This document shows positions 17,048 through 25,553 of a DNA stretch of 64,000 nucleotides, one piece after another. The stretch comes from Prosthecobacter sp. GTDB lineage: Bacteria > Verrucomicrobiota > Verrucomicrobiia > Verrucomicrobiales > Verrucomicrobiaceae. How positions within the stretch are numbered: position 1 is the stretch's first letter; each line of letters begins with the position of its first letter. Position numbers and translations under genes: made by a program. Where the stretch lies: NCBI RefSeq assembly GCF_034366625.1, contig NZ_JAXMIH010000008.1, forward strand, positions 372,001 to 436,000, given 5' to 3'. The notes below the pieces were generated by a model that had not been told where the DNA came from, did no database searches, and saw only the letters and a program-made list of their open reading frames with translations.

Positions 17048-17610
17048 GGTGTGGTCTTGGTTGGAGTGGCAGGTGGCGTGGCTGGGGGATTCGTTTCGGC
17101 TCCGGCACGTTTCCATTGGAACGAGCCCGGCGTGGCACCAGGTACTTCAATCCACTCGCCGGTGTTGGCCTGTTGCGTGCGCAGCCGCCACTGCTCGCTC
17201 TCGATCTCGTGCAGCGGCCGGTTGGATTCCTTCGCCTTCCGGCGCATGAGCTGCATGCGGTCCTCGTTTTCAGCGGCCACGGCCTTTTGCATCTGTGGCC
17301 CCCAGTCGCCTGCAGGGACTTCGCGGACCAGCAGCAGGCCGCGATGATCCTCGCCCACGAGCTGGTTGTTTTTCAGTGTCTGGATCTCCTCCATGCGGTT
17401 GCGCAGCCGCTGCGTGGCCTCGCTGGCGCTTTTTGCGGCTTCTTTGTCCAGCGGCTCATCACCACGATACTGGTAAATGTCGAGGCGCATGTTCAGGTTC
17501 ACCTCCAGCGGCTTCGGCGTGGTGAGCGGGATCGCGGGCAGTTGCTTGCAGGCGCTCAAGATGAGAGCCCCAAACACCATTGGCAGCCGGCTCAGTTCAC
17601 TCCACTGCAT
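17044..17610 (-). CDS. Fusion lipoprotein: YnbE-like plus YdbL-like (DUF1318) domains
   Basis: 188 residues. A lipobox (LSAC, Cys21) makes it an outer-membrane lipoprotein. Residues about 33-50 (PLEVNLNMRLDIYQY) match the core of YnbE, whose E. coli form has PITINMNVKIEHEI at the same place after its lipid Cys. Residues about 85-165 (RGLLLVREVP, AVAAENEDRMQLMRRKA, TGEWIEV...W) match YdbL. In E. coli these are two proteins, YnbE the outer-membrane partner of the bridge protein YdbH and YdbL a periplasmic modulator; here they are one chain. ATG 17610 is chosen because AGGAGG lies six bases upstream. It overlaps the YdbH-like gene by 14 bp. Confidence 0.75.
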   Translation of the reverse strand: MQWSELSRLPMVFGALILSACKQLPAIPLTTPKPLEVNLNMRLDIYQYRGDEPLDKEAAKSASEATQRLRNRMEEIQTLKNNQLVGEDHRGLLLVREVPAGDWGPQMQKAVAAENEDRMQLMRRKAKESNRPLHEIESEQWRLRTQQANTGEWIEVPGATPGSFQWKRAGAETNPPATPPATPTKTTP

Positions 17611-20600
17611 CGGCGGCCTCCTGTTTGCGCGGTTCCTCTTTCCAGCGGTGGTCATAGACATTCACATCAAAGTTACGCGCCCCGTAGGGGCCGGTGAACC
17701 GCAGGTGGCCGCGGCCCTCACGTCCGTAGAAACGTGCTTTGCTATCGACGCTCTCATACTCAAAGTCACGCAGCGTTTCCAGCCCGATGCGGGTTATTTG
17801 GTCGCTGAGGCTGCCCGTCAGCGCCTTCGGCAGGGCGGCGATCATGTCATTGAGCGCCGCGATGCTGAACTTTCCGCGCGAGTGGTTTTTGAACTCCGCA
17901 TCCGCCTGGTAAAGCTCGTTCCTGTTCCCGGTGGCGATGATTTTTCCCTCCACCACGCCATTGAGCAAAAAATAGCGGGGAAACATCACCGTCGTCACCG
18001 GCCCCAGGTTCACTCCCACGCCCGAAACCCAGCCGTCCCAGGTGTAAACATCGTCCAGATAGATGTCGAACGCCCCGTTCACATAGCCGCTGTAGGACTC
18101 GCCGCCGAACGTGCCATAGATGCCGTGCGCGTCGTAGGTCACGCTCAGGTGCGCCTTTTCGATGTGGAGCTGCTTCCAGCGCACCTGCTCCACCGTGAAG
18201 GTCTCGGTCAGGTTGTTGTTCCGGTCCTTTATCGGCAGGTTGAAGCGTACCTGGCCCTTCATGCCGCGAAACTCCAGCTTCAGGTCCGCCAGCGTGTAAT
18301 CATCCGTCGGAATGTCGAACACCGCGTCGAGCTGGCCGCTTTCCAGTTTGGACGTGAAACTGAACGGAAACGGCTTGCTGAAGCCTTTCAATGGCACGCC
18401 CTTCGGTGCAAGCACCAGCCGTCCTTCAGTCACCGCCAGTGTGTCCACATGCCAGCCCGGCGTTGCGGGCTTCGGCGGTCGCGGCGGTCCGGCAGTGGCG
18501 TCTGCCTTCGGCGGTTCGCCCTTCATGATCTTGCGGTAGTTTTCCACATACCAGAACAAATCCTCGCCCACATACAGCAGCGGCGAGACGATCTCCACGC
18601 GGTCGATGCGGCGGTGCAGCAGGCCGTCCAGCGTGTAGTTCACATGAATCATGTCCATCTCCGCCACCGTGCGCAGCGGCTCGTGTGGTGACGGGATGCG
18701 CAGCCGCGTCAGCACGATGCGCTGCGGCTCCACGTTCTCCGCCAGGCCGTCCAGATCGAGCGGCGTCTCGTTCGCATGGAACGTCACATCAAAGCGTACC
18801 GGCGGCAGGCCGGGCGCGATGCTCATCAGCGTCACGCCCATCTTTTCCACCTCGATTTTTCCGGCCGTCCAGCGTGCCGCCGCCGCATTCGCTTTTTCCT
18901 CCACCACCGCCGCCTGGCCGCTGAACAGCGTCATCAACGCCTCTCCCACCTCGATCTGGCCGCCTGCCAGTTTCAAGCTTTCCACCCGCCGCGTGCGCCA
19001 CATCTCCGGCAGCGCCGCCACCGCCTCCACATTCTCCAGGCTCAGCACCGGCAGATTCGCCCGCTTCGGGATGCGCACCCGCACGTCCTCGATGTGCAGA
19101 CGCTGCTTCGTGGCCTCCGTGCTCACATGAAACCGCGTCGAGGCCTCCACGCGCTCCGCCAGCTTCATCGCCATATCCACCGCGCCGTCTTGGATCGCCA
19201 GATGGCCAAACTGCAGCCGCTGCCACCACACCGGCTCCGGATTGTTCGGCAGCGGCTTCACTGGCTCCGCCACGACCTTGTCAAACCATGGCCCGTTTTC
19301 CGGCGTCAGCTCCAGATGCGGCCCCGCCAGCACCAGCGACTCCACCTGCCACAGCTCACGCAGCTTGTCGGGCACCGCCTCCAGTCCGGCGCTTTCCACC
19401 GAGATGAAAGGACGCGGCTTCAGGTTTGGATCGAGCCGTCCCCAGTACAGCGCCAGCTTCGCCAGCGCCAGTTTCTGTTTCACCGCCGACCGTACACCAT
19501 CCGAGGCGATCTCCAGCGCCTCCAGCTTCGTGCTCCAGCCAAACTCTCCCGCCACCGGGCTCAGCTCCGTCGGCGACAGCCTCACCTTGCCATCCCGCAC
19601 TTCCAGCTCGTCCACCTGCATCTTCCACGCAGACGCCTGCTTCGATTCATCCTTCGGCAGCAGCGCGGCTTCCAGCTCACGCGTCCACTCGATCTCCGGT
19701 TTCACCACCAGCCCCTTCTGCACATGCCAGAGGCCGTTCAAATCCTGCGACATCTTCAAATCGACCGCCTCGGCCTTCACCATGCCCGCGCCGGTCTGCG
19801 GCTGGATCCGCAGGTTCTTCAAGCGCACCTCATGCGTGCCGCCGGCGATCAGTCCGGCGCTCGAAAGCCGCGCATCGCGCCCTTCCCACTCCACTTGAAC
19901 CTCGCCACGCAGCGGCGGCAGCTTGGCGCTCAGCGCCGGGCTGAACTCCTTGAGCCAGTCCAGATCGATGTTGCCGCCATGCAGCGAAAGCTTCTTCAAC
20001 TCGATGGTGTCCTCACGCATCACCGATTCGAGATGCACGCTGACAAACACCGGCTTCCCGTGCCATTCCGCCTGCTTCAAGTCCGTGATCACCGTTTGAA
20101 ACGAAGGCGACTTGCTGCCGCCCATCTCCAGCGCCTCCACCTTTTGCGTCACGATCACGCTGAACACCGGCTTCCACCCGGCATCGCGCACCACGAACTT
20201 CGTCGGCGCCAGATCCACCACCTCCAGACGCCAGCGGCGTGATGAACCGGCTGCCGTGCCTGCTGGGGACAGTGCGGACGGTGCGGATGGCAGCAACCAC
20301 GCCAAAGGCACATCCACTGTGGTGCCTTCCGCCTTCAAGCCGCCCAGATTTCCTGAGCGCAACTGGCTCCAGCTCGGCCGCCATTCCAGATGATCCACTG
20401 TCGCGACGCGTTGCGCGCTGGGCGTGTGCAGCGTGCTCACCTCCCGCACATGCAGCGCCCCGTCCTCCCAGTCCAGCTTCACGATCTGCACCCGCACATC
20501 ACCGCCGAGCCGCAGCAGCACGGCATTCACCAGCAGCACGCGCTCCTTCCAGGCCCAGTAACCCAGCGCGGCGGCCATCACGATGGCGATCAGGCTCAAA

Positions 20601-20656
20601 CGCCACAACCATCGCCACCAGCGGCGGCGTTTGGGTGGTTGGGAGTCTGGTTTCAC
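17597..20656 (-). CDS. YdbH-like AsmA-superfamily intermembrane lipid-transport protein
   Basis: 1,019 residues. A very basic N terminus with one inner-membrane helix (WWRWLWRLSLIAIVMAAAL) is followed by about 980 residues of beta-rich, domain-less periplasmic sequence. The C-terminal part (NGVVEGKIIATGNRNELYQ, RGKFSIAALNDMIAALPKAL, YGREGRGHLRFTG) resembles the end of YdbH proteins. E. coli YdbH forms, with YnbE, a hydrophobic groove bridging inner and outer membrane for phospholipid transport, redundant with TamB and YhdP. The assignment rests on size, topology and, most strongly, on the overlapping YnbE/YdbL fusion gene downstream. Confidence 0.7.
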   Translation of the reverse strand: MKPDSQPPKRRRWWRWLWRLSLIAIVMAAALGYWAWKERVLLVNAVLLRLGGDVRVQIVKLDWEDGALHVREVSTLHTPSAQRVATVDHLEWRPSWSQLRSGNLGGLKAEGTTVDVPLAWLLPSAPSALSPAGTAAGSSRRWRLEVVDLAPTKFVVRDAGWKPVFSVIVTQKVEALEMGGSKSPSFQTVITDLKQAEWHGKPVFVSVHLESVMREDTIELKKLSLHGGNIDLDWLKEFSPALSAKLPPLRGEVQVEWEGRDARLSSAGLIAGGTHEVRLKNLRIQPQTGAGMVKAEAVDLKMSQDLNGLWHVQKGLVVKPEIEWTRELEAALLPKDESKQASAWKMQVDELEVRDGKVRLSPTELSPVAGEFGWSTKLEALEIASDGVRSAVKQKLALAKLALYWGRLDPNLKPRPFISVESAGLEAVPDKLRELWQVESLVLAGPHLELTPENGPWFDKVVAEPVKPLPNNPEPVWWQRLQFGHLAIQDGAVDMAMKLAERVEASTRFHVSTEATKQRLHIEDVRVRIPKRANLPVLSLENVEAVAALPEMWRTRRVESLKLAGGQIEVGEALMTLFSGQAAVVEEKANAAAARWTAGKIEVEKMGVTLMSIAPGLPPVRFDVTFHANETPLDLDGLAENVEPQRIVLTRLRIPSPHEPLRTVAEMDMIHVNYTLDGLLHRRIDRVEIVSPLLYVGEDLFWYVENYRKIMKGEPPKADATAGPPRPPKPATPGWHVDTLAVTEGRLVLAPKGVPLKGFSKPFPFSFTSKLESGQLDAVFDIPTDDYTLADLKLEFRGMKGQVRFNLPIKDRNNNLTETFTVEQVRWKQLHIEKAHLSVTYDAHGIYGTFGGESYSGYVNGAFDIYLDDVYTWDGWVSGVGVNLGPVTTVMFPRYFLLNGVVEGKIIATGNRNELYQADAEFKNHSRGKFSIAALNDMIAALPKALTGSLSDQITRIGLETLRDFEYESVDSKARFYGREGRGHLRFTGPYGARNFDVNVYDHRWKEEPRKQEAADAVE
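17617..17622 (-). promoter_or_regulatory. Shine-Dalgarno sequence setting the start of the YnbE::YdbL fusion
   Basis: A perfect AGGAGG six bases before ATG 17610, lying within the last codons of the YdbH-like gene. Strong Shine-Dalgarno sites are rare in this window, so this one decides the start and suggests high or independent translation of the lipoprotein. Confidence 0.75.
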
Positions 20657-20726
20657 GAGGTGTTAAGGAAGGCGGGAAAGCAGGAAATGAAAGGCATGGC
20701 TTCCGGCCTTCCTTGTTCGCCTGCCC

Positions 20727-21983
20727 TCATTTTTTGCCTGTGATCAGCCGCGCTCCCTGCGCCCGGGTGAAATACGACCACACCCAGATCATGAAGACGG
20801 AGACGCGGTTGCGGAAGCTCATGAGGAAGATCAGATGCACGAAGACCCAGGCCAGCCACGCGGGCAGGCCGCTGAATTTCGCGAAGTTCACATCCGCCAC
20901 CGCGCGATGCCGGCCAATCGTCGCCATGCTGCCGCGATCCCAGTAGGCGAAGGGTTTGAGTGGCCGCCCCTCGATCTGCGCCAGAATATTGCGCACCGCA
21001 TGCGCCCCCTGCTGCATCGCCACCGGTGAGACGCCGGGCAGCGGCTTCTTGTCCTTGCCGAGGCACAGCGCCGTGTCGCCGATGACATAAATGTGCGGCG
21101 CGTCCGGCAGTTGCAGCGTCTCGCTGATCTGAATACGCCCGGCGCGGTCAAACGTGCCCGGCAGTGCTTTCACCAACGGCGACGCGGCATTGCCTGCGGC
21201 CCAGATCACCGTGCGTGCATGGATGAAGCCATCATTGGTTCTCACGCCCTCCGCGTTGATGTCCTGCACGCTCACGCCGAGTCGCACCGTGACCTTCAGA
21301 TGCCGTAGCTGCTCCTCCGCCTTGCGTGAAAGCTCCGCGTCAAACACCGGCAGCACACGCTCCGCCGCGTCGAGCAAAATGACCTGCGCCTCACGCGGAT
21401 CGATGCGCCGGAAGTCGCGCAGCATCGTCTCACGCGCGATTTCCGAGATCGCCCCGGCCATTTCGACTCCGGTGGGGCCTGCGCCGACGATGACAAACGT
21501 CAGCAGCCGCTCACGCTCGACCGGATCACTTTCCGCCTCGGCCTTTTCAAACGCCAGCAGCAGGCGGCGGCGGATGTCGAGCGCGTCTTCGAGCGTTTTG
21601 AGGCCCGGCGCGAACGCCTCCCACTCCGGGTGGCCGAAATAACCATGCCGCGCGCCGGTGGCGACGATGAGGTAATCAAACGGCACGCTGCGTCCGCCTG
21701 CGAGCACACGCTTCTGTTCCAGATCAAAGCCCGTCACATTCGCCATCAGCACTTCGATGTTTTCATGCCGCCGCAGAATACTGCGCACCGGCTGCGCGAT
21801 GTTCGCGGGCGAGAGTCCCGCTGTGGCGACCTGATACAGCAGCGGTTGAAACAGATGATGGTTCTCCCGATCCAGCACCGTGACCTGCACCGGCTGACCG
21901 CCCAGCGCCTTCGCTGCCGCCAGTCCGCCGAATCCAGCGCCGATGATCACCACGCGCGGTTGGTTGGAAGAGTCGGTGTTCAT
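20727..21983 (-). CDS. ndh: Type II NADH:quinone oxidoreductase (NDH-2)
   Basis: 418 residues. FAD-binding GxGxxG is in RVVIIGAGFGGLAAAKAL, the NADH-binding motif is VIVGAGPTGVEMAG, and a third conserved block is IYVIGDTALC. The C-terminal tail is amphipathic and hydrophobic (LAWVFVHLIFLMSFRNR), fitting monotopic attachment to the inner membrane. It oxidises NADH and reduces quinone without pumping protons. ATG 21992 is an alternative start three codons upstream. It is divergent from the sulfatase gene; much longer upstream extension of the frame is antisense of that gene. Confidence 0.93.
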   Translation of the reverse strand: MNTDSSNQPRVVIIGAGFGGLAAAKALGGQPVQVTVLDRENHHLFQPLLYQVATAGLSPANIAQPVRSILRRHENIEVLMANVTGFDLEQKRVLAGGRSVPFDYLIVATGARHGYFGHPEWEAFAPGLKTLEDALDIRRRLLLAFEKAEAESDPVERERLLTFVIVGAGPTGVEMAGAISEIARETMLRDFRRIDPREAQVILLDAAERVLPVFDAELSRKAEEQLRHLKVTVRLGVSVQDINAEGVRTNDGFIHARTVIWAAGNAASPLVKALPGTFDRAGRIQISETLQLPDAPHIYVIGDTALCLGKDKKPLPGVSPVAMQQGAHAVRNILAQIEGRPLKPFAYWDRGSMATIGRHRAVADVNFAKFSGLPAWLAWVFVHLIFLMSFRNRVSVFMIWVWSYFTRAQGARLITGKK

Positions 21984-22064
21984 GGCGGTCATCGTAGCAC
22001 GATTACGTCGGCAGGACACAACACGGCTGCAATCTCCTCGTGAATGGCGACGTTGAACGCCGCC

Positions 22065-23600
22065 ATGATCCGTCTTCTCCTTCTCTCCCTCCTCGGTGCC
22101 TTGAGTGTTCACGCCGAACTGGCCGGCAAGCGCCCGAACATCATCTTCCTGCTCACCGACGACCAGGGCTACGGCGACATGAGCTGCCACGGCAATCCCG
22201 TGCTCAAGACGCCGAACATGGACCGCCTCAATGCCGAGGGCGTCCACTTTGAGGATTTCTGCGTCAGCCCCACCTGCGCTCCGACACGCTCCGCGCTGCT
22301 CACCGGTCGCCACGAATTCAAAAACGGCATCACGCACACCATCCTCGAACGCGAACGCCTCACGCCGCAGGCCACCACGCTGGCGCAGGTGCTGAAAACG
22401 GCGGGCTACACCACCGGCATCTTCGGCAAATGGCATCTCGGTGACGAACCCGACTACTGGCCCAGCGCGCGCGGCTTTGACGAATCGTTCACCCACGGTG
22501 CCGGTGGCATCGGCCAGAGCTATCCCGGCAGTTGCGGCGATGCGCCGGGCAACAAGTACTTCGACCCCGCCATCCTGCACAACGGCACCTTCGAGAAGAC
22601 GAAAGGCTACTGCACCGATGTGTTCTTCGCGCAGGCGAAAAAGTGGATCGAAAGCGTGAAGGGCAAGCAGCCCTTCTACTGCCACATCGCCACCAACGCC
22701 CCGCACGGCCCCTACATCGCGCGCCCCGAGGACAAGGCGCTGTTCGACGGCAAGGTCGAGGGCGATGACGCCGCCAGCTTCTTCGGCATGCTGCACAACA
22801 TCGACGAAAATCTCGGCCTGCTGCTCGCCAAGCTGAAGGAATGGGGCATCGAGAACGACACGCTCGTCATCTTCATGAACGACAACGGCGGCACCGCCGG
22901 GGTGAAGACCTACAACGCCGGACTCCGTGCCGCCAAAGGCTCGCCATGGATGGGCGGCATCAAGGCCAGCAGCCTCTGGCGCTGGCCCGGCACGCTCAAG
23001 TCCGCACCCGTCACCAAGCTCACCGCCCACATCGACTTCTTCCCCACCCTCGCCGAACTCGCCGGTGCCAGGCTCACCGATGACGTGAAAGCTCAGGTCG
23101 AAGGCCGCAGCCTCGTCCCGCTGCTTGAAAATCCGAACGCCGAATGGGCCGACCGCCAGCTCTTCACCCACGTCGGCCGCTGGCCGAAGGACGCCGATCC
23201 GCAGAAATACCAGTTCACCAATTGCAGCGTCCGCATGAGCCGCTGGCATCTCGTCAACGCCAACGCCGCCCGCGGCGGCCCCGCCAAAAACAACGCCAAA
23301 GGCAAGAAGGCCAAAGCCGCGCCCAAAGCACCCGCTGGCACCGCCTCCAAAGACGCCAACGCCATCGTGCGCGCCGGACCCGAGCCCATGCCCGCCTCCT
23401 GGCAGCTCTTTGACCTCCAGGCCGACCCCGGCGAACAAACCGACCTCGCCGTCGCGAATCCCGACATCGTAAAACAACTCGCCACCGCCTACGACCAATG
23501 GTGGGACAGCGTCCAGCCGCTGCTCGTGAACGAAAAAGCCCCGCTCGCCGCCGAGAACCCGTTCAAGACGCTGTATCAAAAGCAGTTTGGGGGGAAGTGA
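22065..23600 (+). CDS. Secreted sulfatase of the formylglycine type
   Basis: 511 residues with a signal peptide (MIRLLLLSLLGALSVHAE). The metal-binding start RPNIIFLLTDDQGYGD and the modification site CAPTRSALLTGR (CxPxR, Cys71, to be converted to formylglycine by a sulfatase-modifying enzyme) are intact, as are FGKWHLG and MNDNGGT. A Lys/Ala-rich insertion (KNNAKGKKAKAAPKAPAG) lies near residue 420. Arylsulfatases of this group remove sulfate from polysaccharides and are numerous in Verrucomicrobia and Planctomycetes. Start ATG 22065 is set by the signal peptide. Substrate unknown. Confidence 0.92.
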   Translation: MIRLLLLSLLGALSVHAELAGKRPNIIFLLTDDQGYGDMSCHGNPVLKTPNMDRLNAEGVHFEDFCVSPTCAPTRSALLTGRHEFKNGITHTILERERLTPQATTLAQVLKTAGYTTGIFGKWHLGDEPDYWPSARGFDESFTHGAGGIGQSYPGSCGDAPGNKYFDPAILHNGTFEKTKGYCTDVFFAQAKKWIESVKGKQPFYCHIATNAPHGPYIARPEDKALFDGKVEGDDAASFFGMLHNIDENLGLLLAKLKEWGIENDTLVIFMNDNGGTAGVKTYNAGLRAAKGSPWMGGIKASSLWRWPGTLKSAPVTKLTAHIDFFPTLAELAGARLTDDVKAQVEGRSLVPLLENPNAEWADRQLFTHVGRWPKDADPQKYQFTNCSVRMSRWHLVNANAARGGPAKNNAKGKKAKAAPKAPAGTASKDANAIVRAGPEPMPASWQLFDLQADPGEQTDLAVANPDIVKQLATAYDQWWDSVQPLLVNEKAPLAAENPFKTLYQKQFGGK

Positions 23601-23762
23601 GCTGGGCCTCCGGTCGTAGGCTAGGAGTGTCCGGCGCTCAACGCTCCGTCAATGTCATGGCCTCCTTCGCCGGATTTCCCGGCTGATTGGGGTGGCTGCG
23701 CAGGCCGCGAGACGTTCGCCCGGACCGCAACGCGGTCCCGTCACGGGGGATGCGATGCCGTA

Positions 23763-23892
23763 GAGACATTCGGGTGACGGAACCTCGTTGAGGTTCCTGA
23801 TCCGGTGGGGATCGTAGGCGGCGCGGTTCCCAGGAGAGCGCTCGCTGGCGCTCGGCACTCCTGGGCTGCATGACGAAAACCCGTTGGGCTTT
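23763..23892. repeat. Dispersed intergenic repeat, copy A (in the 339-bp gap after the sulfatase)
   Basis: Begins GAGACATTCGGGTGACGGAA and ends GTTGGGCTTT. It contains the perfect hairpin GGAACCTC-GTT-GAGGTTCC and a second palindrome (GAGCGC-TCGCTG-GCGCTC). A shortened relative lies at 25441-25545, on the other side of the Sel1 gene. The rest of the gap (23601-23762) holds more GC-rich short palindromes such as GACCGCAACGCGGTC but no gene that I can support. Confidence 0.8.
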
Positions 23893-23939
23893 ACCTGAGC
23901 GCGATGGATTAGGCTTGCAGGCAGGGTTGTTGATTTTTT

Positions 23940-25196
23940 TCAACCTGACTTCGATTCCCCTGAATTAACATGGAACTCGCGCGACAATTGTTGCGCCTTC
24001 ATCAGCGATGCCTTGGGAAGTTTGGCCTCGATTTCATCCCTCAATTCGGCTGCCATTGGAAGACTCGCTGCCGCTAAGTTTGCCCATTTGTAAGCCAATA
24101 CAAAGTCCCTTGGGACACCTTGCCCATCGCGGTAGCACACTCCGAGATTGTTTTGCGCACCCGCATGCCCCTGTTCTGCGGCCATGCGATACCACTTCAC
24201 CTTCTCCTCAGCATCCTTGGGCACCCCCTCACCATCGCGGTAGCACACTCCGAGATTGTATTGCGCATTCGCATAGCCCTGTTCAGCGGCCTTGCGATAC
24301 CATTTCACTGCCTCCTCAGCATCCTTGGGCACTCCGACACCTTTGCCGGAGCTCATTCCGAGATTGTATTGCGCACTTGCCAGCCCCTGTTCAGCGGCCA
24401 TGCGAAACCACCTCACGGCCTCCTCAGCGTCCTTGGGCACTCCTTCCCCTTGGTCGTAGCGCACGCCGAGGCTGCATTGTGCATTCGCCAGCCCCTGTTC
24501 AGCGGCCTTGCGAAACCACCTCACGGCCTGCTCAGCGTCCTTGGACACTCCCTGACCATTGAGGTAGCAAACTCCGAGTTGGGATTGCGCATTCGCATAG
24601 CCCTGTTCAGCGGCCTTGCGATACCACTTCACTGCCTCCTCAGCATTCTTGGGCACTCCATCTCCATTGGAGCAGCGGACACCTAGACTAAATTGCGCAT
24701 TCGCATTTCCCTGTTCAGCGGCCTTACGGTACCACTTCACCGCCTCCTCAACATTCTTGGGCACTCCTTCCCCTTTGGTGTAGTGAACGCCGAGATTGTA
24801 TTGCGCAATCGCATGTCCCTGTTCAGCGGCTTGGCGAAACCACTTCACTGCCTCCTCGACATCCTTGGGCACTCCTTCTCCTTTGGTGCAGCGGACTCCC
24901 AGACTGCATTGCGCCTTCGCATATCCCTGTTCAGCGGCCTTGCGACACCACTTCACCGCCTCCCCGACATCCTTGGGAACTCCATCCCCGTTAGCATAGT
25001 GCACGCCGAGATTGTATTGCGCCTTCGCATATCCCTGCTCAGCAGCCTTGCGATACCACTTCACTGCCTCAATGGCATCCTCGCACACTCCCTCCCCTCG
25101 GGCATAACGCTCGCCAAATTCAAATTGCTCTTCCGCATCGCCATTCTCAAAAATAGCCCTGAGATATCCTCGACTTGGAAGCGGATCTGAGTCCAT
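23940..25196 (-). CDS. Sel1-repeat (TPR-like) protein
   Basis: 418 residues made of about ten 36-residue Sel1 repeats with consensus A-x-x-G-x-A-x-A-Q-x-x-L-G-V-x-Y-x-x-G-x-G-V-P-K-D-x-E-E-A-V-K-W-Y-R-K-A. At DNA level these are 108-bp tandem repeats with high identity, so the array has expanded recently. Sel1 proteins are helical scaffolds for protein contacts. No signal peptide is in this frame, but a good one (QSARPITLSFLVVTTHVMPS) lies just upstream in another frame, from ATG 25267. The gene is bracketed by two copies of a dispersed repeat. Confidence 0.88.
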   Translation of the reverse strand: MDSDPLPSRGYLRAIFENGDAEEQFEFGERYARGEGVCEDAIEAVKWYRKAAEQGYAKAQYNLGVHYANGDGVPKDVGEAVKWCRKAAEQGYAKAQCSLGVRCTKGEGVPKDVEEAVKWFRQAAEQGHAIAQYNLGVHYTKGEGVPKNVEEAVKWYRKAAEQGNANAQFSLGVRCSNGDGVPKNAEEAVKWYRKAAEQGYANAQSQLGVCYLNGQGVSKDAEQAVRWFRKAAEQGLANAQCSLGVRYDQGEGVPKDAEEAVRWFRMAAEQGLASAQYNLGMSSGKGVGVPKDAEEAVKWYRKAAEQGYANAQYNLGVCYRDGEGVPKDAEEKVKWYRMAAEQGHAGAQNNLGVCYRDGQGVPRDFVLAYKWANLAAASLPMAAELRDEIEAKLPKASLMKAQQLSREFHVNSGESKSG

Positions 25197-25440
25197 GCAA
25201 GAGCACTAGGCATAACGTGTGTCGTCACAACGAGAAAACTTAAAGTAATTGGCCGAGCAGACTGCATCACAGCCGAAACACATTTTCACCGCCCTCTCAT
25301 GGCTGTTCCGCGCCCGGAATCTTGCTTCGATCTCACGTCACCGCTTTCAGCGCTGCCGGGTTCGGGCCGAGCACATGAGTACGACTGGTGCTCCGTCTAC
25401 ACCTTGAAACAACACCCCTACGACGAAAAAATGGAACTCC

Positions 25441-25545
25441 GAGACATTCGGGTGACGGAACCTCGCTAAGGTTCATGATCCTGCGGGGTTCGTGGGTGAC
25501 GCGGTTCCCAGGAGAGCGCTGCATGACGAAAGCCCGCTGGGCTTT
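25441..25545. repeat. Dispersed intergenic repeat, copy B (in the 357-bp gap upstream of the Sel1 gene)
   Basis: Same orientation as copy A: GAGACATTCGGGTGACGGAA at the left and a GCTGGGCTTT end. It lacks about 27 bases (the second palindrome) present in copy A. The rest of the gap (25197-25440) includes the out-of-frame signal-peptide-like stretch and a run of GC-rich sequence without a supportable gene. Confidence 0.8.
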
Positions 25546-25553
25546 GGGAAATG

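Noticed and set aside
21984..23579. A roughly 530-residue N-terminal extension of the NADH dehydrogenase
   Set aside because: The extension is antisense to the sulfatase gene and has no conserved sequence; the FAD-binding start at 21983 is the normal N terminus.
24100..25100. Regular direct repeats resembling a CRISPR array
   Set aside because: The period is 108 bp with no unique spacers, and each unit translates as a 36-residue Sel1 repeat.
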